A stretch of 64,000 nt of DNA. Origin: Paenibacillus sp. S150. Lineage in GTDB: Bacteria > Bacillota > Bacilli > Paenibacillales > Paenibacillaceae. A program made the translations under genes and the position numbers. Of this stretch, positions 1 to 8,580 are shown one piece after another (position 1 is the first letter of the stretch; each line of letters opens with the position of its first letter). The stretch lies in NCBI RefSeq assembly GCF_019352175.1, contig NZ_JACBYI010000009.1, positions 62,001 through 126,000 of the forward strand, written 5' to 3'. Under the pieces are notes generated by a model. It was not told where the DNA came from. It made no database searches and saw only the letters and a list, made by a program, of their open reading frames with translations.

Positions 1-2
1 CG

Positions 3-467
3 GGAATGGAACCGTTCGTTGAGAATGGAAAACGGGAGAGGCCAGACGGTATTAGTGAAGAATTAACAGTTGACTTTTGGTTTGAGAAAAATGATGTTGA
101 AAATCATCCTAATGCGCATCAGCATTTTACTCCACAGGCTGGACTGGCAAGATTTTTAACCATACCTGAAGGGGATGATTTAAAGAAATCGTATAAGCGG
201 CTGCATCGGTGGAGACCTTCTCCAACAGTGGCTTACGGGAATAATGAAGTACATCTTCACCCTTATAAAGCCCGCCGGTTGTCTGTTGCTGAAGCCCTGG
301 CTCTGCAAAGTTTACCGAAGGAATTTCAATTACCTCAAAACATCACGTTATCAAATGCATTCAAAACAGTAGGTAATGGGGTTCCTTATGAAGCATCTAA
401 AGGAATTGCTAAAACTATCCTAGATTTTTTGAAGGTGGAAGAGTATGGGGAAGCTAACCGCAGCTAA
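3..467 (+). CDS. DNA (cytosine-5) methyltransferase, C-terminal part (cut by window edge)
   Basis: This is the C-terminal end of a C5-cytosine DNA methyltransferase whose start lies left of the window; the frame is open to the edge. The retained part shows the end of the target-recognition region (SYKRLHRWRPSPTVAYG), a motif IX-like RRLSVAEALALQSLP and the motif X-like KTVGNGVPYEAS. Motifs I to VIII are missing only because of the window edge. The C-terminus is clearly related to that of the complete methyltransferase at 2276-3409 (shared RLHRWR-SPT-AYG-NEVHLHP pattern), so the module carries two related C5 enzymes. The stop overlaps the start of the next gene by 23 bp, which indicates co-translation. 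ATG at 6 is an internal methionine and not the start. Confidence 0.9.
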   Translation, partial: GMEPFVENGKRERPDGISEELTVDFWFEKNDVENHPNAHQHFTPQAGLARFLTIPEGDDLKKSYKRLHRWRPSPTVAYGNNEVHLHPYKARRLSVAEALALQSLPKEFQLPQNITLSNAFKTVGNGVPYEASKGIAKTILDFLKVEEYGEANRS

Positions 468-1533
468 TCTGGTACATGAAATTGGAATGTTGCCTAACAA
501 CGCTATTTTCAATTATGTTTACGGCAAAACACCAACCCTCGTTAAAATTATTAATATAGTAAGACCACAAGGCCCCATTGTAGTTCAAAGAATTAGGCCT
601 GATAAAGGTGAGACCTGGAAAGATGCCAAAAATGAGTCGATATCTGTCCCAATGATCTGGAGGCTGGCAAATGCCCTGGCTCCGGATCACCCTGTAAGTA
701 TAGAGAGAATCTTTGCAGGCAGTTACAATACCCGTTCTGCTTTGGAGGCTCTTCTGGCGCATACTCCACAGTTTTATTACTGTTATCCTGGACGACTTGA
801 GAGTATAAGCTCCCGTAATAAGGTGAAGGCGGGTCATAAACATCTGATGTGGTGCCCGGACAACCCTCACGAACCTAATATTATGGTAAAGGCAGAAGTC
901 AACATGGTAATATCTGAGGTTCCTAACACAGATATCGTGTATGATTCTTTAGTTTTGCCGGATGAAAAGCATAGCCCGAAACTGGATATTGATATGAAAC
1001 GAAGACATAGCCAGATGCAGGTAGCACTGATAGAAATCGGGCAGTGTCTTGGATTTAAGACGTGGGTGGCCCAGAATGATAAGGGTATAATATATAAGAA
1101 TCAAAAGCTTGGTGAGATGGAGGGCGTAATCGGGTCACTGGGAAAAGAAGAAAATTTAATCGCATCTTTTCATGAGGCCCAAAAAGCTGCGCTGCTTATT
1201 GATTGTATCTGGTTTAAAAATGGCAGACTAATGCCGGCGGTAATGGAAGTTGAGCATAGTACAGGCGTTACCAGCGGCTTAACCCGTATGAAGGGTTTAC
1301 AGGATGCACTTCCGCCTTTTCCTACCCGTTATGTTATCATTGCACCGGATGAGGACAGGGAGAAGGTTTTTAGAGAAGCATCACGCCCGCAGTTTCAGTC
1401 ACTAAATGCAAGGTTCTTTCCTTACAGTGCAGTGGAAGAGATGTATGCTCTTTTTAAGCGCCGCAATATTAAAGGTGTCACAGAAGAATTTCTGGATAGT
1501 TATATGGAGCCTATACTGGCTCAGTTAGCTTAA
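445..1533 (+). CDS. candidate type II restriction endonuclease (PD-(D/E)XK-like)
   Basis: A 362-aa cytosolic protein with no membrane segment, lying between two C5 methyltransferases and a Vsr gene, so its place is that of a cognate restriction endonuclease. The visible support is a hydrophobic-strand pattern ending in Asp253 (LLIDCIWF), then VMEVEHSTG with Glu268 and Glu270 and GLTRMKGLQ. This is the usual layout of a PD-(D/E)XK core (D, spacer, ExE-type strand, then a helix). The start GGTGGAAGAGT-ATG overlaps the upstream methyltransferase by 23 bp. I do not recognise a specific restriction-enzyme family, so the site it cuts is unknown. It could instead be another nuclease of the same fold or an accessory subunit. 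Confidence 0.6.
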   Translation: MGKLTAANLVHEIGMLPNNAIFNYVYGKTPTLVKIINIVRPQGPIVVQRIRPDKGETWKDAKNESISVPMIWRLANALAPDHPVSIERIFAGSYNTRSALEALLAHTPQFYYCYPGRLESISSRNKVKAGHKHLMWCPDNPHEPNIMVKAEVNMVISEVPNTDIVYDSLVLPDEKHSPKLDIDMKRRHSQMQVALIEIGQCLGFKTWVAQNDKGIIYKNQKLGEMEGVIGSLGKEENLIASFHEAQKAALLIDCIWFKNGRLMPAVMEVEHSTGVTSGLTRMKGLQDALPPFPTRYVIIAPDEDREKVFREASRPQFQSLNARFFPYSAVEEMYALFKRRNIKGVTEEFLDSYMEPILAQLA

Positions 1534-1597
1534 TCTGAACATGTGGGGACTTTCCTGGTTTGAAAATTGGATCCATATCTATCATGGAAGTGATCTT

Positions 1598-2026
1598 ATG
1601 GCAGACAAAATAAGCAAGGAAAAACGAAGTGAAAATATGAGGGCAATCCGGTCTGTATCAATACTTGAGAACATGGTTACAAAAGGGGTCTGGGCCAGGG
1701 GGTACCGCTTCAGAAAAAATGTCAAGGGTATGCTCGGAAAACCCGATATCGTAATGAAAAAGTATAAAGTGGTTATTTTTATAGACTCCTGTTTTTGGCA
1801 CAATTGTCCCGTGCATGGAACTTTACCCAAAAGCAACACTGATTTCTGGATTGAGAAACTGACAAGAAATAAGCGAAGGGATAAGGAAGTCAGTGATTAT
1901 TACGTAGAAGGAGACTGGAATTTGCTCCGTATCTGGGAACATGAAATCAGGTCTGACTTTAACGGATCAATTGAGAGAATTATTAACTTCATAAACTTGG
2001 CTAAAGCAAAAGAGTCCTCTTTTTAG
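1598..2026 (+). CDS. vsr: Vsr-family very-short-patch repair endonuclease
   Basis: Vsr nicks DNA 5' of the T in T:G mismatches that arise when 5-methylcytosine deaminates, which protects sites methylated by a C5 methyltransferase. The 142-aa protein has the family signatures in order: RSENMRAIRS near residue 11, GYRFRKN, GKPDIV with the catalytic-type Asp50, FIDSCFWHNCP with His68, then FWIEKLTRNKRRD and LRIWEHEI. The usual V-H-G-CFWH is I-D-S-CFWH here. I chose ATG 1598 because Vsr proteins begin just before the RS-x-MRAIRS motif and GGAAGTGA precedes it; an ATG at 1541 would add 19 unrelated residues. It follows the candidate nuclease by 64 bp, and its stop lies inside a terminator. Confidence 0.93.
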   Translation: MADKISKEKRSENMRAIRSVSILENMVTKGVWARGYRFRKNVKGMLGKPDIVMKKYKVVIFIDSCFWHNCPVHGTLPKSNTDFWIEKLTRNKRRDKEVSDYYVEGDWNLLRIWEHEIRSDFNGSIERIINFINLAKAKESSF

Positions 2027-2039
2027 GGGGCTCTTTTTT
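2008..2039 (+). terminator. intrinsic terminator after vsr
   Basis: A 10-bp stem (AAAAGAGTCC at 2008-2017 with GGGCTCTTTT at 2028-2037, one T-G pair) is followed by T residues. The vsr stop codon (2024-2026) lies in the loop. It divides the defence module into two transcription units, methyltransferase 1/nuclease/vsr and methyltransferase 2 onward. The next 236 bp are A+T-rich and must contain the second promoter; I see no convincing box pair there. Confidence 0.75.
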
Positions 2040-2275
2040 GGAACATTAAATTAGTAAAATATCTTATAAAATTATGATGACTTCCGCTAATCATCCTCTA
2101 GATTATTTTGAATTGCAGATGTGCTAAAATCTAAAATTATATCGATGGAGAACCTATGTGCCTGTATAATTGGAGAAATACTTATATTTGATTCATGCAT
2201 TTATTGTCATTAGAGGAAAAACTCTAAAAATGTCGAAAAATAAATATATGGTTTATGAAAGGGAGCACAAAGAAG

Positions 2276-3409
2276 ATGCGGATAGATGTCAAAGCAGCAA
2301 AACCGGAAATTCCAGTGTTATCCTTTTTTAGCGGTGCAGGCTTTTTAGATATCGGCTTCATGCAAGCCGGTTTTAAGACTGTCTGGTCTAATGAATATGA
2401 CCGTAATTTTGTGAAAGGATTTGAATATGGCCTTAGCTCTATGACGGGACAGCATCACAAAATAATAAATAATACATCAATTATTGGAATTGGGCCCAAT
2501 CAAATTATGCGGGAAGCATTTCTTAATACTGCAGTTCCTGATATTTTTGGAATAATAGGCGGTCCCCCGTGCCCGGATTTTTCAATAGGAGGAAAGAACA
2601 AAGGGCGTACCGGAGAGAATGGTGTTCTTTCTAAGATCTATGTCGATAAAATAATGGATCTTCAGCCAACCTTTTTTTTATTTGAAAATGTGAAAGGGCT
2701 CTTTAAGACAGCAAGGCACCGTGAATTTTTCGATGATTTGAGAAAGCAGTTTTCGGAACACTATCTGACTGATGTACGTATTTTGAATGCTCTGGATTTT
2801 GGAGTACCACAAGACAGGGAACGTGTATTTATGGTGGGGTTAAAAAAGAAATGGTTAAAGAGGAAACTCGGTGTCAGAAATATTCCTAAGGATTATGAGT
2901 GGTTTCAATGGCCGGAGGATGAACGTTTCGCAGGTGCAAAACAGCGGTTTGCATGGCCGCGGGAAGTGCCATTTGGAATTACTCCTGAGAAGCCTGGTGA
3001 TATTCCTGAACAATTAATGGTAGGACCATTTATATGTGATCTGGATGAAACTGCTCGTTTGCCCAATGGTCTTGAAGGCCTAAGGCCTTTAAGCGATAAA
3101 TATCATATTATACATGAAGGTGACGTATCACGGAAAAGTTTTAAACGGCTGCACCGCTGGCGCTATAGCCCCACTGCTGCTTATGGGCATAATGAGGTTC
3201 ATTTGCATCCGACACAACCGAGAAGGCTGACAGTCCGGGAAGCTCTCCGGATTCAAAGTGTTCCTGATACTTACATATTGCCTGCGGAAATGCCTATAAC
3301 ATATAAGTTCAAAACAATTAGTAACGGTGTGCCTGTAAAACTGGCTCATGCAATGGCGGTTGCGATCAGAAGAATGATAGAGGAGGAACTATATGACGCA
3401 AACAGTTAA
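2276..3409 (+). CDS. DNA (cytosine-5) methyltransferase
   Basis: Transfers methyl from S-adenosylmethionine to C5 of cytosine in a specific DNA site. The 377-aa protein shows all core motifs in order: I (VLSFFSGAGFLDIGF, near residue 14), IV with the catalytic Cys (GGPPCPDFS, Cys99), VI (FENVKGL, near 136), VIII (FGVPQDRERVFMVG, near 176), then a target-recognition stretch, IX (RRLTVREALRIQS) and X (KTISNGVPVKLAH). ATG 2276 is preferred over ATG 2255 because AAGGGAG sits at a proper distance only from 2276. The 3' end overlaps the ATPase gene by 17 bp. Its C-terminus resembles that of the partial methyltransferase at the window start. Two C5 enzymes in one system often methylate the two strands of an asymmetric site, but that is inference. 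Confidence 0.95.
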   Translation: MRIDVKAAKPEIPVLSFFSGAGFLDIGFMQAGFKTVWSNEYDRNFVKGFEYGLSSMTGQHHKIINNTSIIGIGPNQIMREAFLNTAVPDIFGIIGGPPCPDFSIGGKNKGRTGENGVLSKIYVDKIMDLQPTFFLFENVKGLFKTARHREFFDDLRKQFSEHYLTDVRILNALDFGVPQDRERVFMVGLKKKWLKRKLGVRNIPKDYEWFQWPEDERFAGAKQRFAWPREVPFGITPEKPGDIPEQLMVGPFICDLDETARLPNGLEGLRPLSDKYHIIHEGDVSRKSFKRLHRWRYSPTAAYGHNEVHLHPTQPRRLTVREALRIQSVPDTYILPAEMPITYKFKTISNGVPVKLAHAMAVAIRRMIEEELYDANS

Positions 3410-5930
3410 GTTTTTTGATTTTACACCCGATCCAAAAGTGCTGATAGCTCTGACTCATACCCCAATGCTTCCATTAGATGCATTATGCGAATTAATTGAT
3501 AATGCGATTGATTCTTTTCAGGCTGCCAGACTCACAGGTATAAAGATAGAAAATCCTCTAATCTCGATTGAGCTGCCAAGAAATTCAGATCTTAATAAGA
3601 ATACCGGAATAGTACGTATCCGTGACAATGGACCCGGCATGACTGCTGAAATGGCTGAAAAGTCAATTAGGGCGGGATTCTCAGGTAATAATTCATATGA
3701 CAGTCTTGGGTTATTTGGTATGGGTTTTAATATTTCTACAGGTAAATTCGGCAGAGTAACCAAGCTAATGACAGTCCGGAAAAATGAAGAGCAGGCTATA
3801 GAGGTGGTAATTGATCTTGAAAGCATTAATCAGTCTAAAAATTATCAGCTGCCTGTAAATCCGGTTGATAAACCCAGGGGAATTAGTCATGGGACAGTTA
3901 TTGAAATAAGCCAATGGTGGCCTGAGGGAAATGCAAACAGCCAGTTTGTCAAACGTCTCATTCATTACGGACTTCCAAAAGTGCGTTCTGAACTCGGCCG
4001 GCGATATGCCACAGTATTATCCAAGCGGGAAATCAGAATATTGGTAAACGGGGAACCCTGCGAAGCATTTGAACATTGTGTCTGGGATTCAAACAGATAT
4101 GTTGAACGGAAAGGGCACGGGCAGATTCATGCAAGATATGACTTTGACCATATTATTGGGGTGCAAAGAAGATGCGGTAACTGTACTGCTTTAATTCCGG
4201 ATGAAATGATTGAATGCCCTTCATGTAAATCTTCAAACATCCGGAGTATTGAGGAAAAAATAAAAGGCTGGGTCGGTATCCAAAGATTTGACGACAGTAC
4301 TGAATACGGAATTGATTTAATCAGGAATGGCAGGGCGATCCGGATAGCTGAAAAAACAGCTTTTTTCGAATTTGTAGACGAATTTAAGAAAACAATTATG
4401 GATTATCCTATTGACGGGCCATTCGGAAGAATAGCAGGTGAAGTACATCTAAATCATGTCCCTGTAGATTTTCTAAAACAGGATTTTCAGCGCAGCAGTC
4501 CTGAATGGCAGCGTGCCATCTCTTATTTAAGAGGGGAGAGCTCATTGCAGCCTAGTCAGCCAGGTGCGGATCAAAACAAAAGCTATATTTACAAACTGTA
4601 TCAAGGTTACCGCAGAGTCAGAAAGCCGGGGAAGGCTGACTTATATATGGGATATTGGGATAGAGATTCCAATGAACCTAAGCGTATATCAAGGGATGTA
4701 GAAAAAGAATATTATCAAAAATTCTTAGAAAAGTTGCCCGGATATTATGATGATTCAGAATGGTGGAAGCTGGTAGAACAAGCTGATTCCCCTCCGCTTG
4801 AAGAACTGGTTGAATGTCCGGAATGCAGCGCGCAGAATCTGAAGGAACATGATACGTGTAACGTTTGCGGCCACATATTACTAGGGAAGCCATGTATTAA
4901 TCCGGATTGTAAACATGAGATCCCCAAGTCAGCTTATTCTTGTCCGGAGTGCGGCATGTCCCAGGTACCAAAAATTGAAGAACCATGGACCTGTCATGTT
5001 TGCGGTACCAGAAACAGGGCAGCTGAAAAGAGCTGTACATCATGCAGTGAGGAGAAAGGCACTGAGAATACTCTTTCTAAGGAATTTCTCTCACAGAATG
5101 CCAACAAATCTGATGACTTGTCTATACCAGGCTGTTCAATTATGCTGGCTGACGGCGTCTATAGTTCGCCTGTAAATGTAAATGTTTTTATTACCCGATT
5201 ACCGATAAAGTCAAATCATCAAACCGATGGGATTCCGCTGATTGTTTTTAAAGAAGAAGAAATAGATGTATACCTGGACAAAACTCACAAATTGTTTAAA
5301 TCCTTCCGGATCCGGCCTGAACAGATGATAGCTGCTGAAGTTGCACTTTACATTTATGATATGAACCGGAGACTTTCCGGAAAACAATATCACGGAAGAC
5401 ATACCCTCTCAACAATTGAATGGCAGATTTTAAACAGCAGATGGTCTGACAAACTTGAGGATAGCCCTGAGAAAATCCGGGAAGAAGTTTGTATATTCTT
5501 TACCCAGATAAAAATGAAACTTCCGGAACTTTTAAAAGAAACAGCTGCCGATATATTTGACGAGATGGATGAAGAACAGAAAAGGGCAATGGTTGATAAC
5601 ATGCTTAATCAAAATGCTGATATCAGCCGGCTTGGAGAGATGAAGGAGACCGGTTTATTTCTATTGTATATAGATGAGGCAGTTATTACTGATATTTTTA
5701 AAAAGTACCCGCATGTATTTTTCGATGGAGGGATATGGGAAGTTCCATACTTAGTTCCGGCGGAATTAACCGATACAATATTACACCAGGCGCAAATAAG
5801 AATCAGGAATGTTTATCTTAACTGTTTAAATGATATGGTGAACTATATTAAATATCGTTCAACTGAGACAGGAATCTCTCAAAAAACAAGGCTATCATTG
5901 GATTTTCTGCAACAAAAGGTGATAAAGTGA
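3393..5930 (+). CDS. MORC/MutL-like GHKL ATPase with zinc ribbons
   Basis: An 845-aa ATPase of the GHKL fold (Hsp90, gyrase B, MutL, MORC). The N-terminal Bergerat fold shows the N box ELIDNAIDS (about residues 32-40), the G1 box VRIRDNGPGM (about 73-82), the G2 box GLFGMGFNIST (about 105-115) and RGISHGTVIEI as G3. An S5-like segment with YGIDLIRNGRAI follows, interrupted by a CxxC...CxxC zinc ribbon (residues 261-282). A run of further CxxC pairs spans residues 475-551, suggesting about three more zinc ribbons. The C-terminal third is alpha-helical and unassigned. The pattern matches the MORC-type ATPases predicted in restriction systems. It overlaps the methyltransferase (17 bp) and helicase (4 bp) genes. 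The likely role is an ATP-driven DNA clamp or switch that couples recognition to cleavage; this is inference. Confidence 0.88.
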   Translation: MTQTVKFFDFTPDPKVLIALTHTPMLPLDALCELIDNAIDSFQAARLTGIKIENPLISIELPRNSDLNKNTGIVRIRDNGPGMTAEMAEKSIRAGFSGNNSYDSLGLFGMGFNISTGKFGRVTKLMTVRKNEEQAIEVVIDLESINQSKNYQLPVNPVDKPRGISHGTVIEISQWWPEGNANSQFVKRLIHYGLPKVRSELGRRYATVLSKREIRILVNGEPCEAFEHCVWDSNRYVERKGHGQIHARYDFDHIIGVQRRCGNCTALIPDEMIECPSCKSSNIRSIEEKIKGWVGIQRFDDSTEYGIDLIRNGRAIRIAEKTAFFEFVDEFKKTIMDYPIDGPFGRIAGEVHLNHVPVDFLKQDFQRSSPEWQRAISYLRGESSLQPSQPGADQNKSYIYKLYQGYRRVRKPGKADLYMGYWDRDSNEPKRISRDVEKEYYQKFLEKLPGYYDDSEWWKLVEQADSPPLEELVECPECSAQNLKEHDTCNVCGHILLGKPCINPDCKHEIPKSAYSCPECGMSQVPKIEEPWTCHVCGTRNRAAEKSCTSCSEEKGTENTLSKEFLSQNANKSDDLSIPGCSIMLADGVYSSPVNVNVFITRLPIKSNHQTDGIPLIVFKEEEIDVYLDKTHKLFKSFRIRPEQMIAAEVALYIYDMNRRLSGKQYHGRHTLSTIEWQILNSRWSDKLEDSPEKIREEVCIFFTQIKMKLPELLKETAADIFDEMDEEQKRAMVDNMLNQNADISRLGEMKETGLFLLYIDEAVITDIFKKYPHVFFDGGIWEVPYLVPAELTDTILHQAQIRIRNVYLNCLNDMVNYIKYRSTETGISQKTRLSLDFLQQKVIK

Positions 5931-7663
5931 GTACTTTCATCAGTGGAATAATTCTAAAGTCCGGCACATGGCAGGCATTTGAAAGAGTGGTCTCACGTTT
6001 ACTGGCTCATGAAGGTTTTGAAGGCATAAGGCTCGTCGGCCAATCCGGTGACCGCGGGGCTGATGTTCTAGCGCACCGGGCTGGTAAACGATGGCTGTTC
6101 CAAATGAAACACTGGAAAAACAGGGTTGGTGTTGAAGTTGCTGACCAGACGCTGGAGGCTATGAGAATTTACAGGGCACAAGTTCCTGTAATTGTAGCTC
6201 TAAACGGTTTTGATGACAAGCTGAAGGAGCACCAGAGAACTCTAATGAGCAGAGGAATACCGCTTCAGCTGTGGGATACAAAGGCACTTATCACCAGGGC
6301 GGAAAAACTTCCTGAAATGCCCGTACTTAACAGAAATCCGCGCGGGTATCAGGAGGAGGCCATACGGTCTACAATACAAATATTTAACGAAAAGAATAAA
6401 AAGGCCCTGGTTGTGATGGCTACAGGACTTGGTAAGACTTTTGTAGCATGTGAAACTGTTAGACGGATTAACGCAATAACTTCACTAAAATTTCTTGTAA
6501 TAGCCCATACGAATGAGCTTGTTTATCAAATAGAGAAAGCTTTCTGGCCATTTCTGTCTAAGGAACAGGAAACAACGGTATGGAATGGATATGAGCAGCC
6601 TGGCGAAGAACGTCTGGAAAAAAGTAATGCCGTTTTCGCATGTTTAAATACAGTTGCTGATTATGTCCAGAGAGGGAAAGAACTGCCGCTTTTTGATCTT
6701 ATTATTATAGATGAATGCCACCATGTTGGGGGACAAATGTATAACGCCGTACTACAAGAGACTCTGGCTGGTACGGATGGCGGGCCATTTCTTCTGGGGT
6801 TGACAGCAACACCATGGCGTCCGGATGATGTTGATCTCTCAGAATATTTTGGTGAACCTCTTGTTAGTGTGGATATTGTTACCGGTTTACGTAACGGCTT
6901 TTTATCCGATGTCGATTACAGAATGTATACTGACAATATAAACTGGGGAGCTCTAGGAGAACTAAAAGGAAGAAAATTTTCGCCGCGGCATATTAACAGG
7001 ACTCTGTTTATCACTGAGTGGGACGATGCTGTTGTATTTGAGCTGAAAAGGGTGTGGCAGGAACAGCGTAAACCAAGGGCAATTGTTTTCTGCGGTACGA
7101 TAGATCATGCAGCTACAATGAGAGACCGTATTAATTCACTCGGCTTCTGTAACGCATCGGCAATATATTCACAGACTTCTGCCGGCCGTTCGATGGACCC
7201 TGCAGAACGTAACCGTATACTCTGCGATTTTCAAGACGGTGCAATTGATGTTTTATGTGCAGTTGATATTTTAAACGAGGGTGTTGACGTGCCGGATGTG
7301 AACATTATTGTATTTCAGAGAGTGACCCACAGCCGGAGAATATTTATTCAGCAGCTAGGCAGAGGTTTAAGGTTGTCAAAAGATAAGGAAAAAGTTATTG
7401 TTCTTGATTTCGTATCTGATATACGCAGATTCGCAGCAGGCATTAATTTGAAAGATAGCCTCGATGAAGATGGGCCGGCTCCGGGGAATCCGGTAAGAAT
7501 CAGCCTGCCACATAAAGTTACATTCAGAAAAGCCGGCGGGGAAGATCCGCAAACTGAATCTTTTTTAAGACAATGGCTTGAGGATGTGGCTGCGGTGGAG
7601 GGAGCGGGGGAGGATGCAAGTATACTTAAATTTCCGCCAGAATTAAGAGGAGGACGAAAATGA
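5927..7663 (+). CDS. Mrr-type nuclease domain fused to SF2 DEAD/H helicase
   Basis: A 578-aa fusion. The N-terminus is an Mrr-like PD-(D/E)XK domain (about residues 10-115), with FERVVSRLLAHEGF, GQSGDRGADVLA and RWLFQMKHWKN as the catalytic core. The helicase core follows: Q-region RGYQEEAI, motif I MATGLGKT (164-171), motif II DECHH (262-266), motif III LTATPWR, and the C-lobe with EGVDVPDVN and the motif VI QQLGRGLRL (about 475). It therefore resembles the R subunits of helicase-dependent restriction enzymes. The start overlaps the ATPase stop (GTGA, 4 bp) and the next gene starts inside its stop (ATGA), so the three genes are translationally coupled. It is likely the DNA-translocating and cutting subunit of the system. 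Confidence 0.9.
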   Translation: MSTFISGIILKSGTWQAFERVVSRLLAHEGFEGIRLVGQSGDRGADVLAHRAGKRWLFQMKHWKNRVGVEVADQTLEAMRIYRAQVPVIVALNGFDDKLKEHQRTLMSRGIPLQLWDTKALITRAEKLPEMPVLNRNPRGYQEEAIRSTIQIFNEKNKKALVVMATGLGKTFVACETVRRINAITSLKFLVIAHTNELVYQIEKAFWPFLSKEQETTVWNGYEQPGEERLEKSNAVFACLNTVADYVQRGKELPLFDLIIIDECHHVGGQMYNAVLQETLAGTDGGPFLLGLTATPWRPDDVDLSEYFGEPLVSVDIVTGLRNGFLSDVDYRMYTDNINWGALGELKGRKFSPRHINRTLFITEWDDAVVFELKRVWQEQRKPRAIVFCGTIDHAATMRDRINSLGFCNASAIYSQTSAGRSMDPAERNRILCDFQDGAIDVLCAVDILNEGVDVPDVNIIVFQRVTHSRRIFIQQLGRGLRLSKDKEKVIVLDFVSDIRRFAAGINLKDSLDEDGPAPGNPVRISLPHKVTFRKAGGEDPQTESFLRQWLEDVAAVEGAGEDASILKFPPELRGGRK

Positions 7664-8370
7664 CATTTGATGAAGTCATCAATGATATTGAGAAAATGGT
7701 CGGATTAGAACTGGAAAGTATTAAGCCTGGTGCTAATATTAAGCTTAATAGAATAGATAAAGCAGCTAAGAGAATTGAATTAATAACATTCGCGGGCAAA
7801 ATTAAAACCAGACCTTTTAGTGAGTTGGAAAAAATATGGAACAAAATTTGTTCTTCTCCAGCTGCTCACGTAGACAGTGTTCTTGGAGGCTCCGGATCAA
7901 GCAGGAATCAGCCGGAAACCGTAATGGCTAACCTGCCTTATGTAGAATGGTTTTTTATAGACGGTAAAAAGCATCTGGCTTTGGTGAAGGAACCGACGCA
8001 TGGTTACGGAACACTTTTAAGGATGGATGAAGTGGCTGCAATTGAAATAAAAGACAAACTATTAAATGTAGCAAGTACTGCTTGCGAAGTAGTTGTTATC
8101 ACTGAAGACATAAAGGAAACTGCGTATGCTTATGAGAAAATTACAGGAATACCGTTATATCCAGTTTCTCCGGGCGTTTATGAGCAGTATAAAAATAAAG
8201 TCAGATTTATTATTGTGTCCAAAAGTAACTTGTCCAATCAAGTTAAGCCGGGAACTTATATAGTGGTTTCTGGGGGGGGCAATCAAGGTTCAGAGCCGAC
8301 AATATATTTAGATGGGCGGGAATTTCAAGTGTTTTGTGAGGGAGGGATGTATCTTCTCGTCACATTATAA
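7660..8370 (+). CDS. unknown protein, last gene of the defence operon
   Basis: I do not recognise a family. The 236-aa product has no signal peptide or membrane helix. An N-terminal part of about 85 residues with alternating charged and hydrophobic segments ends in a Gly/Ser-rich linker (LGGSGSSRNQPE). A mostly beta second half follows (NLPYVEWFFIDGKKHLALVKE, VVITEDIKETAYAYEKITG, FQVFCEGGMYLLVTL). ATGA overlap with the helicase gene and an AGAGGAGG site 6 bp before ATG show it is part of the operon. Position suggests a specificity, regulatory or effector component. No catalytic motif is evident. Confidence 0.75.
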   Translation: MTFDEVINDIEKMVGLELESIKPGANIKLNRIDKAAKRIELITFAGKIKTRPFSELEKIWNKICSSPAAHVDSVLGGSGSSRNQPETVMANLPYVEWFFIDGKKHLALVKEPTHGYGTLLRMDEVAAIEIKDKLLNVASTACEVVVITEDIKETAYAYEKITGIPLYPVSPGVYEQYKNKVRFIIVSKSNLSNQVKPGTYIVVSGGGNQGSEPTIYLDGREFQVFCEGGMYLLVTL

Positions 8371-8544
8371 TTTAATTAATCCTGAATTTCGGAAGTAAGT
8401 ATCCACAAATCATCTAAAAAGCTCTACACGAAGGGATTTCTTGTTAAAAACAGCTTGCACCAAATGGGTGAAGGTAAGAGGGTTTATCCCTTGTCCTATC
8501 TGGATTTGTTCAGTTCACTTTCGAAATTCAGGTTAATATAATTT
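8367..8544. mobile_element. MITE-like palindromic element with 7-bp flanking repeat
   Basis: Imperfect terminal inverted repeats of 21-22 bp (8375-8396 and 8517-8537, two differences) enclose a 163-bp unit with no ORF. ATAATTT occurs directly on both sides (8367-8373 and 8538-8544), as expected for a target duplication, although A+T-rich sequence makes a chance match possible. Weaker pairing (ACAAATC) continues inward and an AAGGGAT/ATCCCTT stem lies near the centre, so the whole unit can fold into one long hairpin. The left repeat includes the stop codon of the upstream gene without changing it. Confidence 0.6.
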
Positions 8545-8555
8545 TGCCGTAAAAT

Positions 8556-8580
8556 ACACCCTGTAAATGGGTGTGTGTTT
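8556..8580 (+). terminator. possible terminator downstream of the defence operon
   Basis: ACACCC (8556-8561) pairs with GGGTGT (8569-8574), followed by GTGTTTCT. The stem is short and the tail is interrupted, so this is a weak candidate. The A+T-rich sequence from 8581 to 8855 shows no gene or clear element. Confidence 0.35.

Noticed and set aside
1..8370. Classification of the defence module as DISARM, BREX, Dnd or a standard type I system
   Set aside because: The genes needed are not present: no DrmB/DUF1998 or phospholipase D of DISARM, no PglZ or BrxC of BREX, no DndBCDE, and no HsdS/HsdM. The MORC-type ATPase and Vsr fit a different class.
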